Shown: positions 8,183 to 16,791 of the stretch, in pieces | Numbering within the stretch: position 1 is the stretch's first letter | How the letters are laid out: every line of letters starts with the position of its first letter | Source of the DNA: an uncultured Spirochaetia bacterium | GTDB taxonomy: Bacteria > Spirochaetota > Brachyspiria > Brachyspirales > Brachyspiraceae | Reading direction: 5' to 3' | Assembly (NCBI GenBank): GCA_947040945.1 | Contig: CAMRCO010000002.1 | Coordinates: forward strand, 1 to 53,668 | Length of the DNA stretch: 53,668 nucleotides | Notes under the pieces: generated by a model | Told to the model about the DNA's origin: nothing | Database searches by the model: none | Seen by the model: only the letters and a program-made list of their open reading frames with translations | Made by a program: the position numbers and the translations under genes

Positions 8183-8914
8183 ATGAAGAAAGCATTTTTA
8201 GTTTTAACAATGATGTTTTTAAGTGTAAGTCTTTATGCTATTGAAGTTTCTTTTGGGGCTTCGCTAAGGTATTTAGGCATGGGAATTATAAGAGGAGATG
8301 ATGCGAATCTACTAGGTGACACATTGGTAGATTTCGGTTTAGATGAAATAGATCCTGTTTCATTTTTTCATGGTGGGCAACTAGACATGATGGTAGAGTT
8401 AGCTCCTTACTTTGCTTTTGAAACTGGAATTGGATATTCAGTATCTACTTTTGCATTTGAAGGAAGAACAATAGGCGGTGTTAAGGCAGAGGTTATATTT
8501 AAAAGAGAAGAGGTTACTATACCTTTTTTACTTCGTTTGCAAGTTGAAACTAGAAATCAGGTTTATTATGCTGCTGCTGGGGTTAGACTTGGAATACCTG
8601 TAACAGAAAACTATGCTGAAGTTAATGCATCTCTATTTGGGAAAAGTCAAAGTATAGATGTTTTAGATTCTGAGTTTGCTTTGGACGTTTCTTTTGCTTT
8701 GGGTGTAGAGAATAGACTTATAGGCTCTCATTATTTAGGTGCAAGAATGGGCTATGATATGAATGTAATATCCCCTTTTGATAATAAAGAAATGGATGAT
8801 TTTTATCATGATGACTTTTATGGCAGTCTAACATATAGATATGCCTTTAACAGCAAATGGAATGAACCTAAGCCTAAAAGTACAACTAAAAAATTAGATA
8901 CCAACATTATATAG
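8183..8914 (+). CDS. outer-membrane beta-barrel protein, paralogue 5
   Basis: A 243-residue member. The frame opens at 8162, but ATG 8183 is chosen because GGGGGAGG ends 6 bases before it and the signal peptide (MKKAFLVLTMMFLSVSLYA) starts there. Landmarks: IIRGDDANLLG, AFETGIGYS, EEVTIPFLLRLQ, GVRLGIPVTENY, LDVSFALGVENRL, YLGARMGYDMNVISPF and TYRYAFNSKWN. It ends with an extra charged tail (PKPKSTTKKLDTNII) beyond the last barrel strand. DNA related to that tail recurs after the next gene, outside its frame. A terminator follows at 8937. Confidence 0.8.
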   Translation: MKKAFLVLTMMFLSVSLYAIEVSFGASLRYLGMGIIRGDDANLLGDTLVDFGLDEIDPVSFFHGGQLDMMVELAPYFAFETGIGYSVSTFAFEGRTIGGVKAEVIFKREEVTIPFLLRLQVETRNQVYYAAAGVRLGIPVTENYAEVNASLFGKSQSIDVLDSEFALDVSFALGVENRLIGSHYLGARMGYDMNVISPFDNKEMDDFYHDDFYGSLTYRYAFNSKWNEPKPKSTTKKLDTNII

Positions 8915-8928
8915 ATTTTAATTTAATA
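8888..8928 (+). repeat. 41-bp direct repeat, copy A (end of paralogue 5)
   Basis: Covers the last codons (KKLDTNII), the stop and 12 following bases. It matches 9782-9822 at 36 of 41 positions. Confidence 0.85.
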
Positions 8929-8936
8929 AATAAAAT

Positions 8937-8977
8937 AAAAAGCTACTTAAAGATTATTTTTATAGTGGCTTTTTTTA
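8937..8977 (+). terminator. terminator after paralogue 5
   Basis: Stem AAAAAGCTACT/AGTGGCTTTTT with one mismatch-like G-T pair and a 16-base loop, running into seven T. Confidence 0.85.
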
Positions 8978-9042
8978 TATGGACAAAATACTTGAAAAGG
9001 AATACACTTTGCTATAGTGTTTTTATTATAAAGGTTATAATT

Positions 9043-9783
9043 ATGAAAAATATATTTTTGTTTTTAATGTTTTTAGTTATTATTACAAACACAAATGTTT
9101 ATGGATTTTTTGGTCTTAAGAGTGGCAAACCATTTCAATTTACTGATAATGAAGAAGAAATATGGCTTTCTATGGGGCTAACAACACCCGGTATTGGAGT
9201 GGGTTTTTTAAGAGGAGTTAAGATAAACAAGGGTTCGAGAGATACTGGTTCTGTTTCATTCAGTCCTGCAGTTCAAATAGATGTACTAATAGAGTATAAT
9301 TATTTAACTTTAGAAACTGGTATTGGATACACTAAGTCTAGTCTCACATATTCTAAAGTTCATTTTTTAAGAGAAGAAATAACTATACCTCTGATAGCTC
9401 GTATATTTTTCGATTATGGCAAGTTTATTACATACACCAGTATGGGTTTAAAATTTGGTATCCCTTTAAGAGATAGTTATGCTAGACAGTTTTTAGATGG
9501 TGAAGAAATCAGTTTAGGTGAAAATGCTAATAATGGGTCTAATTTTGCTATGGATATTGCATTTGCTATGGGTTTTGAAGTCTTAATTGCTGATGAACTT
9601 TGGGATGGTAAGCATTATTTAGGATTAAGAGTAGGATATGACCTCAATGTAGTGAACCCTACTAATCCTCAGAAAATGGCTAATATATTCGGTGGTAACA
9701 CTAGAGATTATGAAGGTACTGATTTTGCTCATGACAGTTTAAATTTTAGCTTGACATATAGATGGAAGTTTTATGAAATATAA
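9043..9783 (+). CDS. outer-membrane beta-barrel protein, paralogue 6
   Basis: A 246-residue member and the most divergent. The frame is open back to 8965, but that region overlaps the paralogue 5 terminator and would put 26 residues in front of the signal peptide, so ATG 9043 (MKNIFLFLMFLVIITNTNVY) is used. Its ribosome site is weak (AAAGG). Landmarks: MGLTTPGIGVGFLRG, TLETGIGYTKSS, EEITIPLIARIF, MGLKFGIPLR, MDIAFAMGFE, YLGLRVGYDLNVVNPT and NFSLTYRWKFYEI. It ends without NSKW. A diverged copy of the paralogue 5 tail DNA begins just at its stop codon. Confidence 0.78.
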   Translation: MKNIFLFLMFLVIITNTNVYGFFGLKSGKPFQFTDNEEEIWLSMGLTTPGIGVGFLRGVKINKGSRDTGSVSFSPAVQIDVLIEYNYLTLETGIGYTKSSLTYSKVHFLREEITIPLIARIFFDYGKFITYTSMGLKFGIPLRDSYARQFLDGEEISLGENANNGSNFAMDIAFAMGFEVLIADELWDGKHYLGLRVGYDLNVVNPTNPQKMANIFGGNTRDYEGTDFAHDSLNFSLTYRWKFYEI

Positions 9784-9822
9784 AAAATTAGACACAAGTG
9801 TTATATAGATTTTAATTTAATA
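9782..9822 (+). repeat. 41-bp direct repeat, copy B (after paralogue 6)
   Basis: 36 of 41 bases match 8888-8928. Here the equivalent KKLDTSVI codons lie in another frame, beyond the TAA of paralogue 6, so the tail has been lost from the protein but the DNA persists. Confidence 0.85.
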
Positions 9823-9903
9823 GACAAACTGTTTGATTTTTTTTATATTTATTATAACATGTTAATTATGTTTCTCAGTGTAAAAAAATAAAAGGAAGTA
9901 TTA

Positions 9904-11076
9904 ATGATTATAGAACCTAAAGTATTAAATAATGTATGTATAACTTCACACCCTGAAGGATGTGCTAAAGAAGTTTTGAAACAAATAGAGTATATAAAAA
10001 AACAAAAGAAAGTACCTACTGTAAAAAATGCTTTAATTATAGGCTCATCAGGTGGATATGGACTTGCTACAAGAATAGCATTAGCTTATGGAGCAGGAAC
10101 TTCTACTATGGGAGTCTCACTCGAGAAAGAAGCTACAGAAAAAAGAACAGCAACACCTGGATTTTATAATAATAAGGCTTTTAGTGCATCTTGTCTAAAA
10201 GATGGTATTAAAGAAAAAAGCTTGATTCTTGACGCTTTCCTAAACGCTTCAAAAGAAACTGTTGTGAAAGAGGCTAAAGAGTTTTTTGATGGTAAAATTG
10301 ATATTGTAATATATAGCCTTGCAAGTCCTGTGAGAATGGATGAGACAACTGATACACTTTATCGTTCAGTGCTTAAACCACTTGATAAACCATATATTGG
10401 AATGGGTGTTGACTTTATGACAGAAACTTTAAGCGAGGTTAAAGTCGAGCCTGCTAATGAGGATGAACTTAAAGCTACAGTTAAGGTTATGGGTGGAGAG
10501 GACTGGGGGCTTTGGACAAAAGCATTACTTGATGCTGACTTACTTTCTGATAATGCTATAAATATTGCGTATTCATATATAGGCCCTGAAATGACAAAAG
10601 GCGTATACAGAGACGGCACTATTGGACGTGCTAAGGATCATCTTGAAAAAACAGCACATGAACTTGATGCAATTATGAATAGTAAAGTTAAAGGGCATGC
10701 TTATGTTTCTGTAAATAAAGCAGTTGTTACAAGAGCATCAGCGGTAATACCTACAATACCTTTGTATATTGGTATACTTTTTAAGGTTATGACAGCGGCA
10801 GGCTCGCATGAAGGATGTATTGAGCAATCGTATAGACTTCTACAAGAAAAACTATATTCGGGTGGCGACATACCACTTGATGACAATAATAGAATAAGGC
10901 TTGACGACTGGGAGATGAGTGACGATGTTCAAAACGAAGTTAAAAGGTTATGGGATACTGTAACCCCTGATAATCTTAAAAGTATAGCTGATTTAAGTTT
11001 GTTTAGAAAAGACTATATGAATCTACATGGATTTGAAGTGAGTGGCATTGATTATTCTAAAGACGTAGCCCTATAA
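9904..11076 (+). CDS. fabV: trans-2-enoyl-CoA/ACP reductase (Ter/FabV family)
   Basis: A 390-residue NADH-dependent reductase of the 2,3 double bond of enoyl thioesters. The Rossmann signature is ALIIGSSGGYGLATRIA. The family active site Y-x8-K is Tyr223 (AYSYIGPEMTK) to Lys232. The substrate loop KVKGHAYVSVNKAVVTRASA is also present. Length and architecture fit the family. In the spirochaete Treponema denticola the homologue makes butyryl-CoA from crotonyl-CoA, and in other bacteria FabV serves fatty-acid synthesis; the sequence alone does not choose between them. Ribosome site AAGGAAG. It is followed after 31 bases by serS. Confidence 0.93.
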   Translation: MIIEPKVLNNVCITSHPEGCAKEVLKQIEYIKKQKKVPTVKNALIIGSSGGYGLATRIALAYGAGTSTMGVSLEKEATEKRTATPGFYNNKAFSASCLKDGIKEKSLILDAFLNASKETVVKEAKEFFDGKIDIVIYSLASPVRMDETTDTLYRSVLKPLDKPYIGMGVDFMTETLSEVKVEPANEDELKATVKVMGGEDWGLWTKALLDADLLSDNAINIAYSYIGPEMTKGVYRDGTIGRAKDHLEKTAHELDAIMNSKVKGHAYVSVNKAVVTRASAVIPTIPLYIGILFKVMTAAGSHEGCIEQSYRLLQEKLYSGGDIPLDDNNRIRLDDWEMSDDVQNEVKRLWDTVTPDNLKSIADLSLFRKDYMNLHGFEVSGIDYSKDVAL

Positions 11077-11107
11077 GGGGAGATTTTTATTAAAAGAAGG
11101 ATTTTTT

Positions 11108-12391
11108 ATGTTAGATACTAAACTTATAAGAGAAAATATAGAAGTAGTTGAAGAGAACTTGCGTAAGCGTGGTAGTAAAATTTCTTTAGACTCTCTTAAA
11201 CAACTTGAAAATGATAGACTTAAACTTATGAAAGAAGTTGAAGTGGAAAGAGCAAAGAAAAATGAGGTTTCAAAGCATATTGGCGACCTTATGAAAAGTG
11301 GAAAAAAAGAAGAAGCTGATAAAATGAAAACTGAAATGAAGTCTTTCACCGATTCATTAACTGAAAAAGAAAAAGAGCTTTCTATACTTGAAGAGAAAAC
11401 TTATAATGAAATGCTTTATTTACCAAATATGATTGATGAAAGTGTTCCTATTGGTAAAGGTGAAGAGGATAATCAGGAAATAATTAGATGGGGTGAGCCT
11501 AAAAAATATGACTTTGAAGTTAAAGATCATGTTGATATTGCGACTAACCTTAAAATACTTGATGTTGAGAGAGCTGTTAGAATGTCATCAGCAAGATTTT
11601 CAATTTTGCAAGGAAAAGGGGCAAGGCTTGAACGTGCTTTAATAAGTTTTATGCTCGACATTCACACAAAAAAACATGGGTATACTGAGTATAATCCTCC
11701 AATTTTAGTGAACGCTAAAGCAGTTATGGGTACTGGTAGTTTGCCTAAGTTTGAAGAGGATTTATTTAAGACAACAAATGATCCTCCATATTATTTGATT
11801 CCAACAGCCGAAGTTCCTCTAACAAATATTTATAGAGAAGAGACAATGACTGAGAATATGCTACCTTTTTATGCGACAGCCTATACACCATGTTTTAGGT
11901 CAGAGGCTGGAAGTTATGGAAGGGACATGAAAGGGCTTATAAGACAGCATCAATTTAATAAAGTTGAGCTTGTGAAAATATGTACAGCGGAAACTTCAGC
12001 ACTCGAACATGACAAAATGCTTAAAGATGCTGAGACAATTTTACAAACACTTGGACTGCCTTACAGGGTTGTTGTGTTATGTTCTGCTGATATTGGAAAT
12101 GGAGCTGCAAAAACTTATGATATTGAAGTTTGGTTGCCTTCACAAGATAAATATAGAGAGATTTCAAGTGTAAGTAATTGCCGTGATTATCAAGCACGCA
12201 GAATGGGTACACGTGTTAAGCGTGGCGGAAAAAGTGAATTTGTTCACACATTAAATGGCAGCGGAATTGCTGTTGGGCGTACTTGGATTGCTATACTTGA
12301 AAATTATCAGGAGAAAGATGGAAGCGTTACAATACCTGAAGCTTTAAGAGAATATACAGGATTCGATAGAATTGAGGCGAATGAAGTTTAG
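11108..12391 (+). CDS. serS: seryl-tRNA synthetase
   Basis: A 427-residue class II synthetase for tRNA-Ser. The N-terminal antiparallel coiled coil that grips the long variable arm covers about residues 1-110 (rich in Lys/Glu, with SEKE-like heptads). The catalytic domain shows motif 2 (FRSEAGSYGRDMKGLIRQHQF), the serine site TAEVPLT and motif 3 (LNGSGIAVGRTWIAILEN). The length is normal. ATG 11108 is the natural start, preceded by AAGAAGGA. It is probably cotranscribed with the enoyl reductase upstream and the nucleotidyltransferase downstream (36-base gap). Confidence 0.97.
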   Translation: MLDTKLIRENIEVVEENLRKRGSKISLDSLKQLENDRLKLMKEVEVERAKKNEVSKHIGDLMKSGKKEEADKMKTEMKSFTDSLTEKEKELSILEEKTYNEMLYLPNMIDESVPIGKGEEDNQEIIRWGEPKKYDFEVKDHVDIATNLKILDVERAVRMSSARFSILQGKGARLERALISFMLDIHTKKHGYTEYNPPILVNAKAVMGTGSLPKFEEDLFKTTNDPPYYLIPTAEVPLTNIYREETMTENMLPFYATAYTPCFRSEAGSYGRDMKGLIRQHQFNKVELVKICTAETSALEHDKMLKDAETILQTLGLPYRVVVLCSADIGNGAAKTYDIEVWLPSQDKYREISSVSNCRDYQARRMGTRVKRGGKSEFVHTLNGSGIAVGRTWIAILENYQEKDGSVTIPEALREYTGFDRIEANEV

Positions 12392-12427
12392 AGAGTATAA
12401 AAAAAGATTAATTTAATGGAATTTATT

Positions 12428-13510
12428 ATGAAAAAAACTGTTTTGATTATGGCTGGAGGTGTTGGGGAAAGGCTTTGGCCTTTAAGCCGTCTAAGTAAAC
12501 CAAAGCAGTTTTTATCTATTGGAGGAGAGAATTCTTTAATAGAAAACACAGTTAGTCGTGCTAGGCTTCTTACAAGTGATGAGAATATTTTCATTGTTAC
12601 GGGTGCTAAATATAAAGATGCTTTCTTAAAGTATTTACCAAATTTTAATCAAGACAATATTATTTTTGAGCCAACCGCTCGGGACACCACTGCTGCTATT
12701 ACACTTGGAGCAATACATATAAAAGCAACTGTGGGCGACACTATTCTTGCAATACTTCCTGCTGACCCTATTATAAAGTCAGATGAGCTTTTTACAAAAA
12801 CACTTGAAGTAGCATACAATTTTGCTAGCACTAAAAAAAGTGCCATTACTGTTGGTATTAAACCTAGAAGACCTGATACAGGTTATGGTTATGTTAAAAT
12901 GGGCTCATTAATTGACACAATTGACACAATAGAAAGTTTTTATGTAGACAGCTTTAAAGAAAAACCAAATGACGAGAAGGCTAGAGAATTTTTAGAAGAC
13001 GGCTCATATTTTTGGAATTCAGGAATGTTTATTTGGGATATTAACTATTTGCTTGAAACAATAAAGCGTGTTAATAGTGACATATACCAAAATGTTAGGC
13101 GTAGCTATGAAGCTATGAAGTCGAGCTCTAATTTAGCATTAAGCTATTTTGAGGCAGTTACAAAAATATCATTTGACTTTGGAGTTATGGAGCATATAGA
13201 CAATATTATATGTGTTAAGGGAGATTTCTTTTGGGACGACTTAGGTTCGTTTTCAGCACTTAAAACTATATATGGCAATGATGACAATGGCAACACTGCT
13301 ATTGGTAATGTCTTCCTAAATGAAAGTAGCAACAACATAGTTGTTAATAATGATGAGGAAACTCTGATTGCATTGAACAATGTATCGGGTATTACAGTGG
13401 TTAAGTCGGATGATGTGATATTCATTTATAAGACAGGTGAGGACGACAAAATAAAGACTCTGCTAAAAGAGATTAGGCTTGACGACAACAAAGAGAAGTA
13501 TACGCTATAG
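12428..13510 (+). CDS. mannose-1-phosphate guanylyltransferase
   Basis: Makes GDP-mannose from GTP and mannose-1-phosphate for glycan synthesis. The N-terminal nucleotidyltransferase signature MAGGVGERLWPLSR.SKPKQF is intact, with PADPII (metal Asp), GYGYVKMG, FKEKP and WNSGMFIWD further on. At 360 residues it is the short, monofunctional type, without the phosphomannose isomerase domain of long ManC. The frame allows ATG 12416, but ATG 12428 puts the signature at the expected distance from the N-terminus. It follows serS closely. No other glycan genes are nearby, so the product's destination is unknown. Confidence 0.9.
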   Translation: MKKTVLIMAGGVGERLWPLSRLSKPKQFLSIGGENSLIENTVSRARLLTSDENIFIVTGAKYKDAFLKYLPNFNQDNIIFEPTARDTTAAITLGAIHIKATVGDTILAILPADPIIKSDELFTKTLEVAYNFASTKKSAITVGIKPRRPDTGYGYVKMGSLIDTIDTIESFYVDSFKEKPNDEKAREFLEDGSYFWNSGMFIWDINYLLETIKRVNSDIYQNVRRSYEAMKSSSNLALSYFEAVTKISFDFGVMEHIDNIICVKGDFFWDDLGSFSALKTIYGNDDNGNTAIGNVFLNESSNNIVVNNDEETLIALNNVSGITVVKSDDVIFIYKTGEDDKIKTLLKEIRLDDNKEKYTL

Positions 13511-13741
13511 TTTTATACATGCCAAAATCCTCATAGCTCCTCTAAAAATATATAACTAGAATCATTATAATCTAGAAAGTTTTGTTTAGCAAATTATAAA
13601 ACACACATTTCCTATATCGTAAAAAAATCTGTTATATAAATAAATATTCTAATTTCTAATTGACTTTAATAATAATAGTGTGTAGAATAGCTAGTTACTT
13701 TAATGAAGTATTTCGAAATAATATATTTGGAGATTTAATTT

Positions 13742-15118
13742 ATGATGGATAAGAAAATTGGTGTTGACCTTACAGAAGGTAGTATTCCTAAAGGTCTAAT
13801 AAAACTTGTTGTTCCTATGCTTTTGGCTAATTGGCTAAATGCAGCTTACAATATTGTTGATAGCATTTGGATAGGTAAAATTGTGGGGCCTATTGGGCTT
13901 GCGGCAACTGCTGTAACATTCCCTATATTTATAGTTTTAATATCGGTTGCAGCAGGGATAACTGTTTCAAGCAATATTTTAATTGGGCAATATTATGGGG
14001 CTAAAAATATTAAATCAATGATTCATATATCTCGTGTGGCAACAACACTTGCGACAACACTTTCTATAATTCTTGTAGTTGTGGCATATACTAGTTTAGA
14101 ATCAATACTTGTATTCTTAAACACTCCTGCCGATGTATTACCGTCTGCTTTGTCATATTTTAAGATAATTATATTAGGTTTTCCGTTTCTTTTTTATTAT
14201 TTTTTAGTAGCATCATTTTTTTATGGGACAGGCGACACAGTTCGTCCTCTCATATTTTTATCAATATCAGCTATATTAAATATTATATTAGACCCTCTTT
14301 TGATAATGGGTATAGGTCCATTTCCAGAACTAGGTCTTGAAGGAGCAGCTGTTGCGACTGTGTTTTCACAACTTGTGTCAGTTGTAATAAGCGTTACTTA
14401 CTTAAAACTTAAAAATAGTCCCCTTCGTGCGAATCCTTTTAGAATAACATTCGACTTTAAGATTATTAAAAAAATGTTTGCTATAGGACTGCCGTCTTCT
14501 TCATCACAGTTAATAGCATCATTGAGCTTTATGGTTTTAACAAGTTTAGTAAATAGATTTGGCTCATCAGCGTCAGCTTCTATGGGTATAGCTTTACGAA
14601 TTGATTCTCTCACATTTATGTCAATAGTGGCATTGGCAACAGCTATTGCAACAATGAGTGCACAAAATATAGGTGCTAACAAAATGGAAAGAATTAAAGA
14701 TATACATAAAACAGGAATTAAAATTGGTGTTACTTTGTCGACCATGTTTGCTATTGTTGTTATAATATTTTCTGAGGCTATTATAGGAATGTTTACAAGT
14801 GACCCTAATGTAATGTTATATACTAAAAATTATTTATATATTAATATGCCATGTTTAATTGCCTTGTCAATTGCATTTGCGACTAATGGTGTAATAAATG
14901 GGGCAGGAAAAACACTTGTTATAACAGTTTTTAATTTTATATCTCTTGTGTTAGTGCGTTCTCCACTTGCCTATATTTTAGTGGAATATTTCGGATTAAC
15001 AGGGGTTTGGGTGTCTATGGGGGCTGCTAATTTTGTTGCTATGGGTATGATATTAATATATTATTATTCTAATAGATGGAAGAAAAACGCTAATATTGTT
15101 ATTAATAACGAGGCTTAA
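13742..15118 (+). CDS. MATE-family efflux transporter
   Basis: A 458-residue membrane protein with about 12 hydrophobic segments in two related halves. Family features include LLANWLNAAYNIVDSIWIG in the first helices, GTGDTVRPL after helix 6 and AMSAQNIGAN-like sequence (IATMSAQNIGANKMERI) in the second half. MATE proteins export drugs or metabolites in exchange for Na+ or H+. A good ribosome site (TTTGGAGA) precedes two adjacent ATGs. It ends 6 bases before the XdhC-YqeB fusion and so probably shares its transcript, which raises the possibility of exporting a purine or cofactor-related compound. That link is inference. Confidence 0.92.
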   Translation: MMDKKIGVDLTEGSIPKGLIKLVVPMLLANWLNAAYNIVDSIWIGKIVGPIGLAATAVTFPIFIVLISVAAGITVSSNILIGQYYGAKNIKSMIHISRVATTLATTLSIILVVVAYTSLESILVFLNTPADVLPSALSYFKIIILGFPFLFYYFLVASFFYGTGDTVRPLIFLSISAILNIILDPLLIMGIGPFPELGLEGAAVATVFSQLVSVVISVTYLKLKNSPLRANPFRITFDFKIIKKMFAIGLPSSSSQLIASLSFMVLTSLVNRFGSSASASMGIALRIDSLTFMSIVALATAIATMSAQNIGANKMERIKDIHKTGIKIGVTLSTMFAIVVIIFSEAIIGMFTSDPNVMLYTKNYLYINMPCLIALSIAFATNGVINGAGKTLVITVFNFISLVLVRSPLAYILVEYFGLTGVWVSMGAANFVAMGMILIYYYSNRWKKNANIVINNEA

Positions 15119-15124
15119 ACGTTT

Positions 15125-16789
15125 ATGGATTCAATATATGAAAAGGCTTGTTCGCTTCAAAATGAAAATAAGTCTTTTGTAGTTGCAACTATTATTAAAT
15201 CGAAAGGGTCTGCCCCTCGTCATAATGCTAAAATGATTGTAACTTCTGAGAAAGATATTTTTGGAACAATTGGTGGTGGCCCTCTTGAGCACTATGTAAT
15301 AGAAGAGTCCATTAAAGCGATATTAAAAAAAGAATCTACCATGCTTTATTATAGGCTTGACATAAACTCAAAGCAGGCAAGTCTATATACTGACAATAAT
15401 AAAAATATTGAAAAAATTGAAATGCTTTGCGGTGGCGACATTGATATATTTATAGAGTTTGTGCCGAGTGCTAAAAATGTTTATTTAATAGGCAGTGGGC
15501 ATGTTAATGCTTCACTTGCTCATATACTTAATTTTTTAGGGTATAATTATTTTGTTGTGGCAACGCATGATTCACATTTAAATAAAAATAAATTTATAAA
15601 TGCTAACTTCATAGAAAGCGATACTTTTTCTAATGCTATTAAAGGGATTAATTTTTCTGAAAGTGATATTGTTATAATAGCGACTTTTAATAATGACGAG
15701 GAATCTTTAAGAGAGTTAATTAAAAAAGATTTAGCATTTTTGGGTATGATTGGAAGCCGTAAAAAAGTTCACACAATAAAAGAAAAATTACTTTCCGACA
15801 ACACTGCAACGTTAAGTGACATGAAAAAACTTCATAGTCCGCTTGGTCTTGACTTGGGTGGTGAGAGTCCCGAAGATATCGCTATAAGCATAATGTCTTT
15901 AATTATGATGACGCTTAATAATTCTAGTGGCGAGAGTAAAAGTAGTAACAATAAAAATAATAATACAATAATAGTTAGGGGTGGGGGAGACATTGCGACT
16001 GGTGTTGTTCTTGCCTTAAAAAAAGTTGGTTTTAATATTATTGTTTTAGAGAAAAAAAATCCAACAGTTATTAGGCGTGCCGTTTCTATAGCAAATGGAG
16101 TTTATGAAGAGTGTTTTGAAATTGAAGGCATTAAATCTGTTTTAGCAAAAACGCATAGTGAAGCTCTTGTTTTATCAAAAGAAAAGCATACAATTCCTAT
16201 TTTAATAGATGAGGACATGACGTCGGTTCTGATTATTAAACCATTTGCTTTAATTGACGCTACAATTTCTAAAAAAAATATGGGCTTAAATATTAATTTA
16301 GCATCAGTTGTTATTGCCTTGGGGTCAGGTTTTTCGGCGGGTGTCGATTGTCATTATGTAATTGAGACTATGCGTGGGCATGACTTTGGGCGTATTATAT
16401 ATTCAGGTTATGCTTTAGAAAATACAGGTGTCCCAGCTGAGATTATGGGAGTGAGTACCGACAGGTTACTTAAGTCTCCATGTGCGGGTATTTTTAATAT
16501 AAAAAAAGATATAGGATCTATTGTTCAAAAAAATGATTGCGTTGCAAGTGTTACAGATTCTGACGGAACTCTTCATATTATAAAAGCAAAAATTGATGGC
16601 GTTGTGCGTGGCATGCTTAAAAGTGGCATTCATGTTGAGTCTAACTTTAAGGTCGGCGATATTGATCCACGTGGCAACAGAGATTATGCTTTTAGTGTTT
16701 CTGAAAAGGCAAGAAGTTTGGGTATGGCTACTATTTTTGCTATTTTAGAACATAAAAATAATTATTCTATTATTCCAAAAGGGGACTGA
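15125..16789 (+). CDS. XdhC-YqeB fusion, molybdenum hydroxylase maturation protein
   Basis: A 554-residue fusion. Residues about 1-75 are an XdhC/CoxI domain (IIKSKGSAPRHNAKMIVT, GTIGGGPLEHYVIEE). Residues about 115-265 are the XdhC C-terminal Rossmann domain (VYLIGSGHVNASLAHIL, LGMIGSRKKV, LGGESPEDIAISI). Residues about 275-550 are a YqeB/EF2563-type domain (IIVRGGGDIATGVVLALKK, ALGSGFSAGVDCHYVIETMR, SPCAGIF). XdhC proteins protect and sulfurate the molybdenum cofactor and insert it into hydroxylases. YqeB is a marker of selenium-dependent molybdenum hydroxylase systems. The two are usually separate genes. No hydroxylase structural gene lies in the window. It is in one operon with the MATE gene and the following cytidylyltransferase. 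Confidence 0.9.
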   Translation: MDSIYEKACSLQNENKSFVVATIIKSKGSAPRHNAKMIVTSEKDIFGTIGGGPLEHYVIEESIKAILKKESTMLYYRLDINSKQASLYTDNNKNIEKIEMLCGGDIDIFIEFVPSAKNVYLIGSGHVNASLAHILNFLGYNYFVVATHDSHLNKNKFINANFIESDTFSNAIKGINFSESDIVIIATFNNDEESLRELIKKDLAFLGMIGSRKKVHTIKEKLLSDNTATLSDMKKLHSPLGLDLGGESPEDIAISIMSLIMMTLNNSSGESKSSNNKNNNTIIVRGGGDIATGVVLALKKVGFNIIVLEKKNPTVIRRAVSIANGVYEECFEIEGIKSVLAKTHSEALVLSKEKHTIPILIDEDMTSVLIIKPFALIDATISKKNMGLNINLASVVIALGSGFSAGVDCHYVIETMRGHDFGRIIYSGYALENTGVPAEIMGVSTDRLLKSPCAGIFNIKKDIGSIVQKNDCVASVTDSDGTLHIIKAKIDGVVRGMLKSGIHVESNFKVGDIDPRGNRDYAFSVSEKARSLGMATIFAILEHKNNYSIIPKGD

Positions 16790-16791
16790 TA

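Noticed and set aside
8965-9042. 26-residue N-terminal extension of paralogue 6
   Set aside because: It overlaps the paralogue 5 terminator and would place a signal peptide inside the protein. ATG 9043 fits the family.
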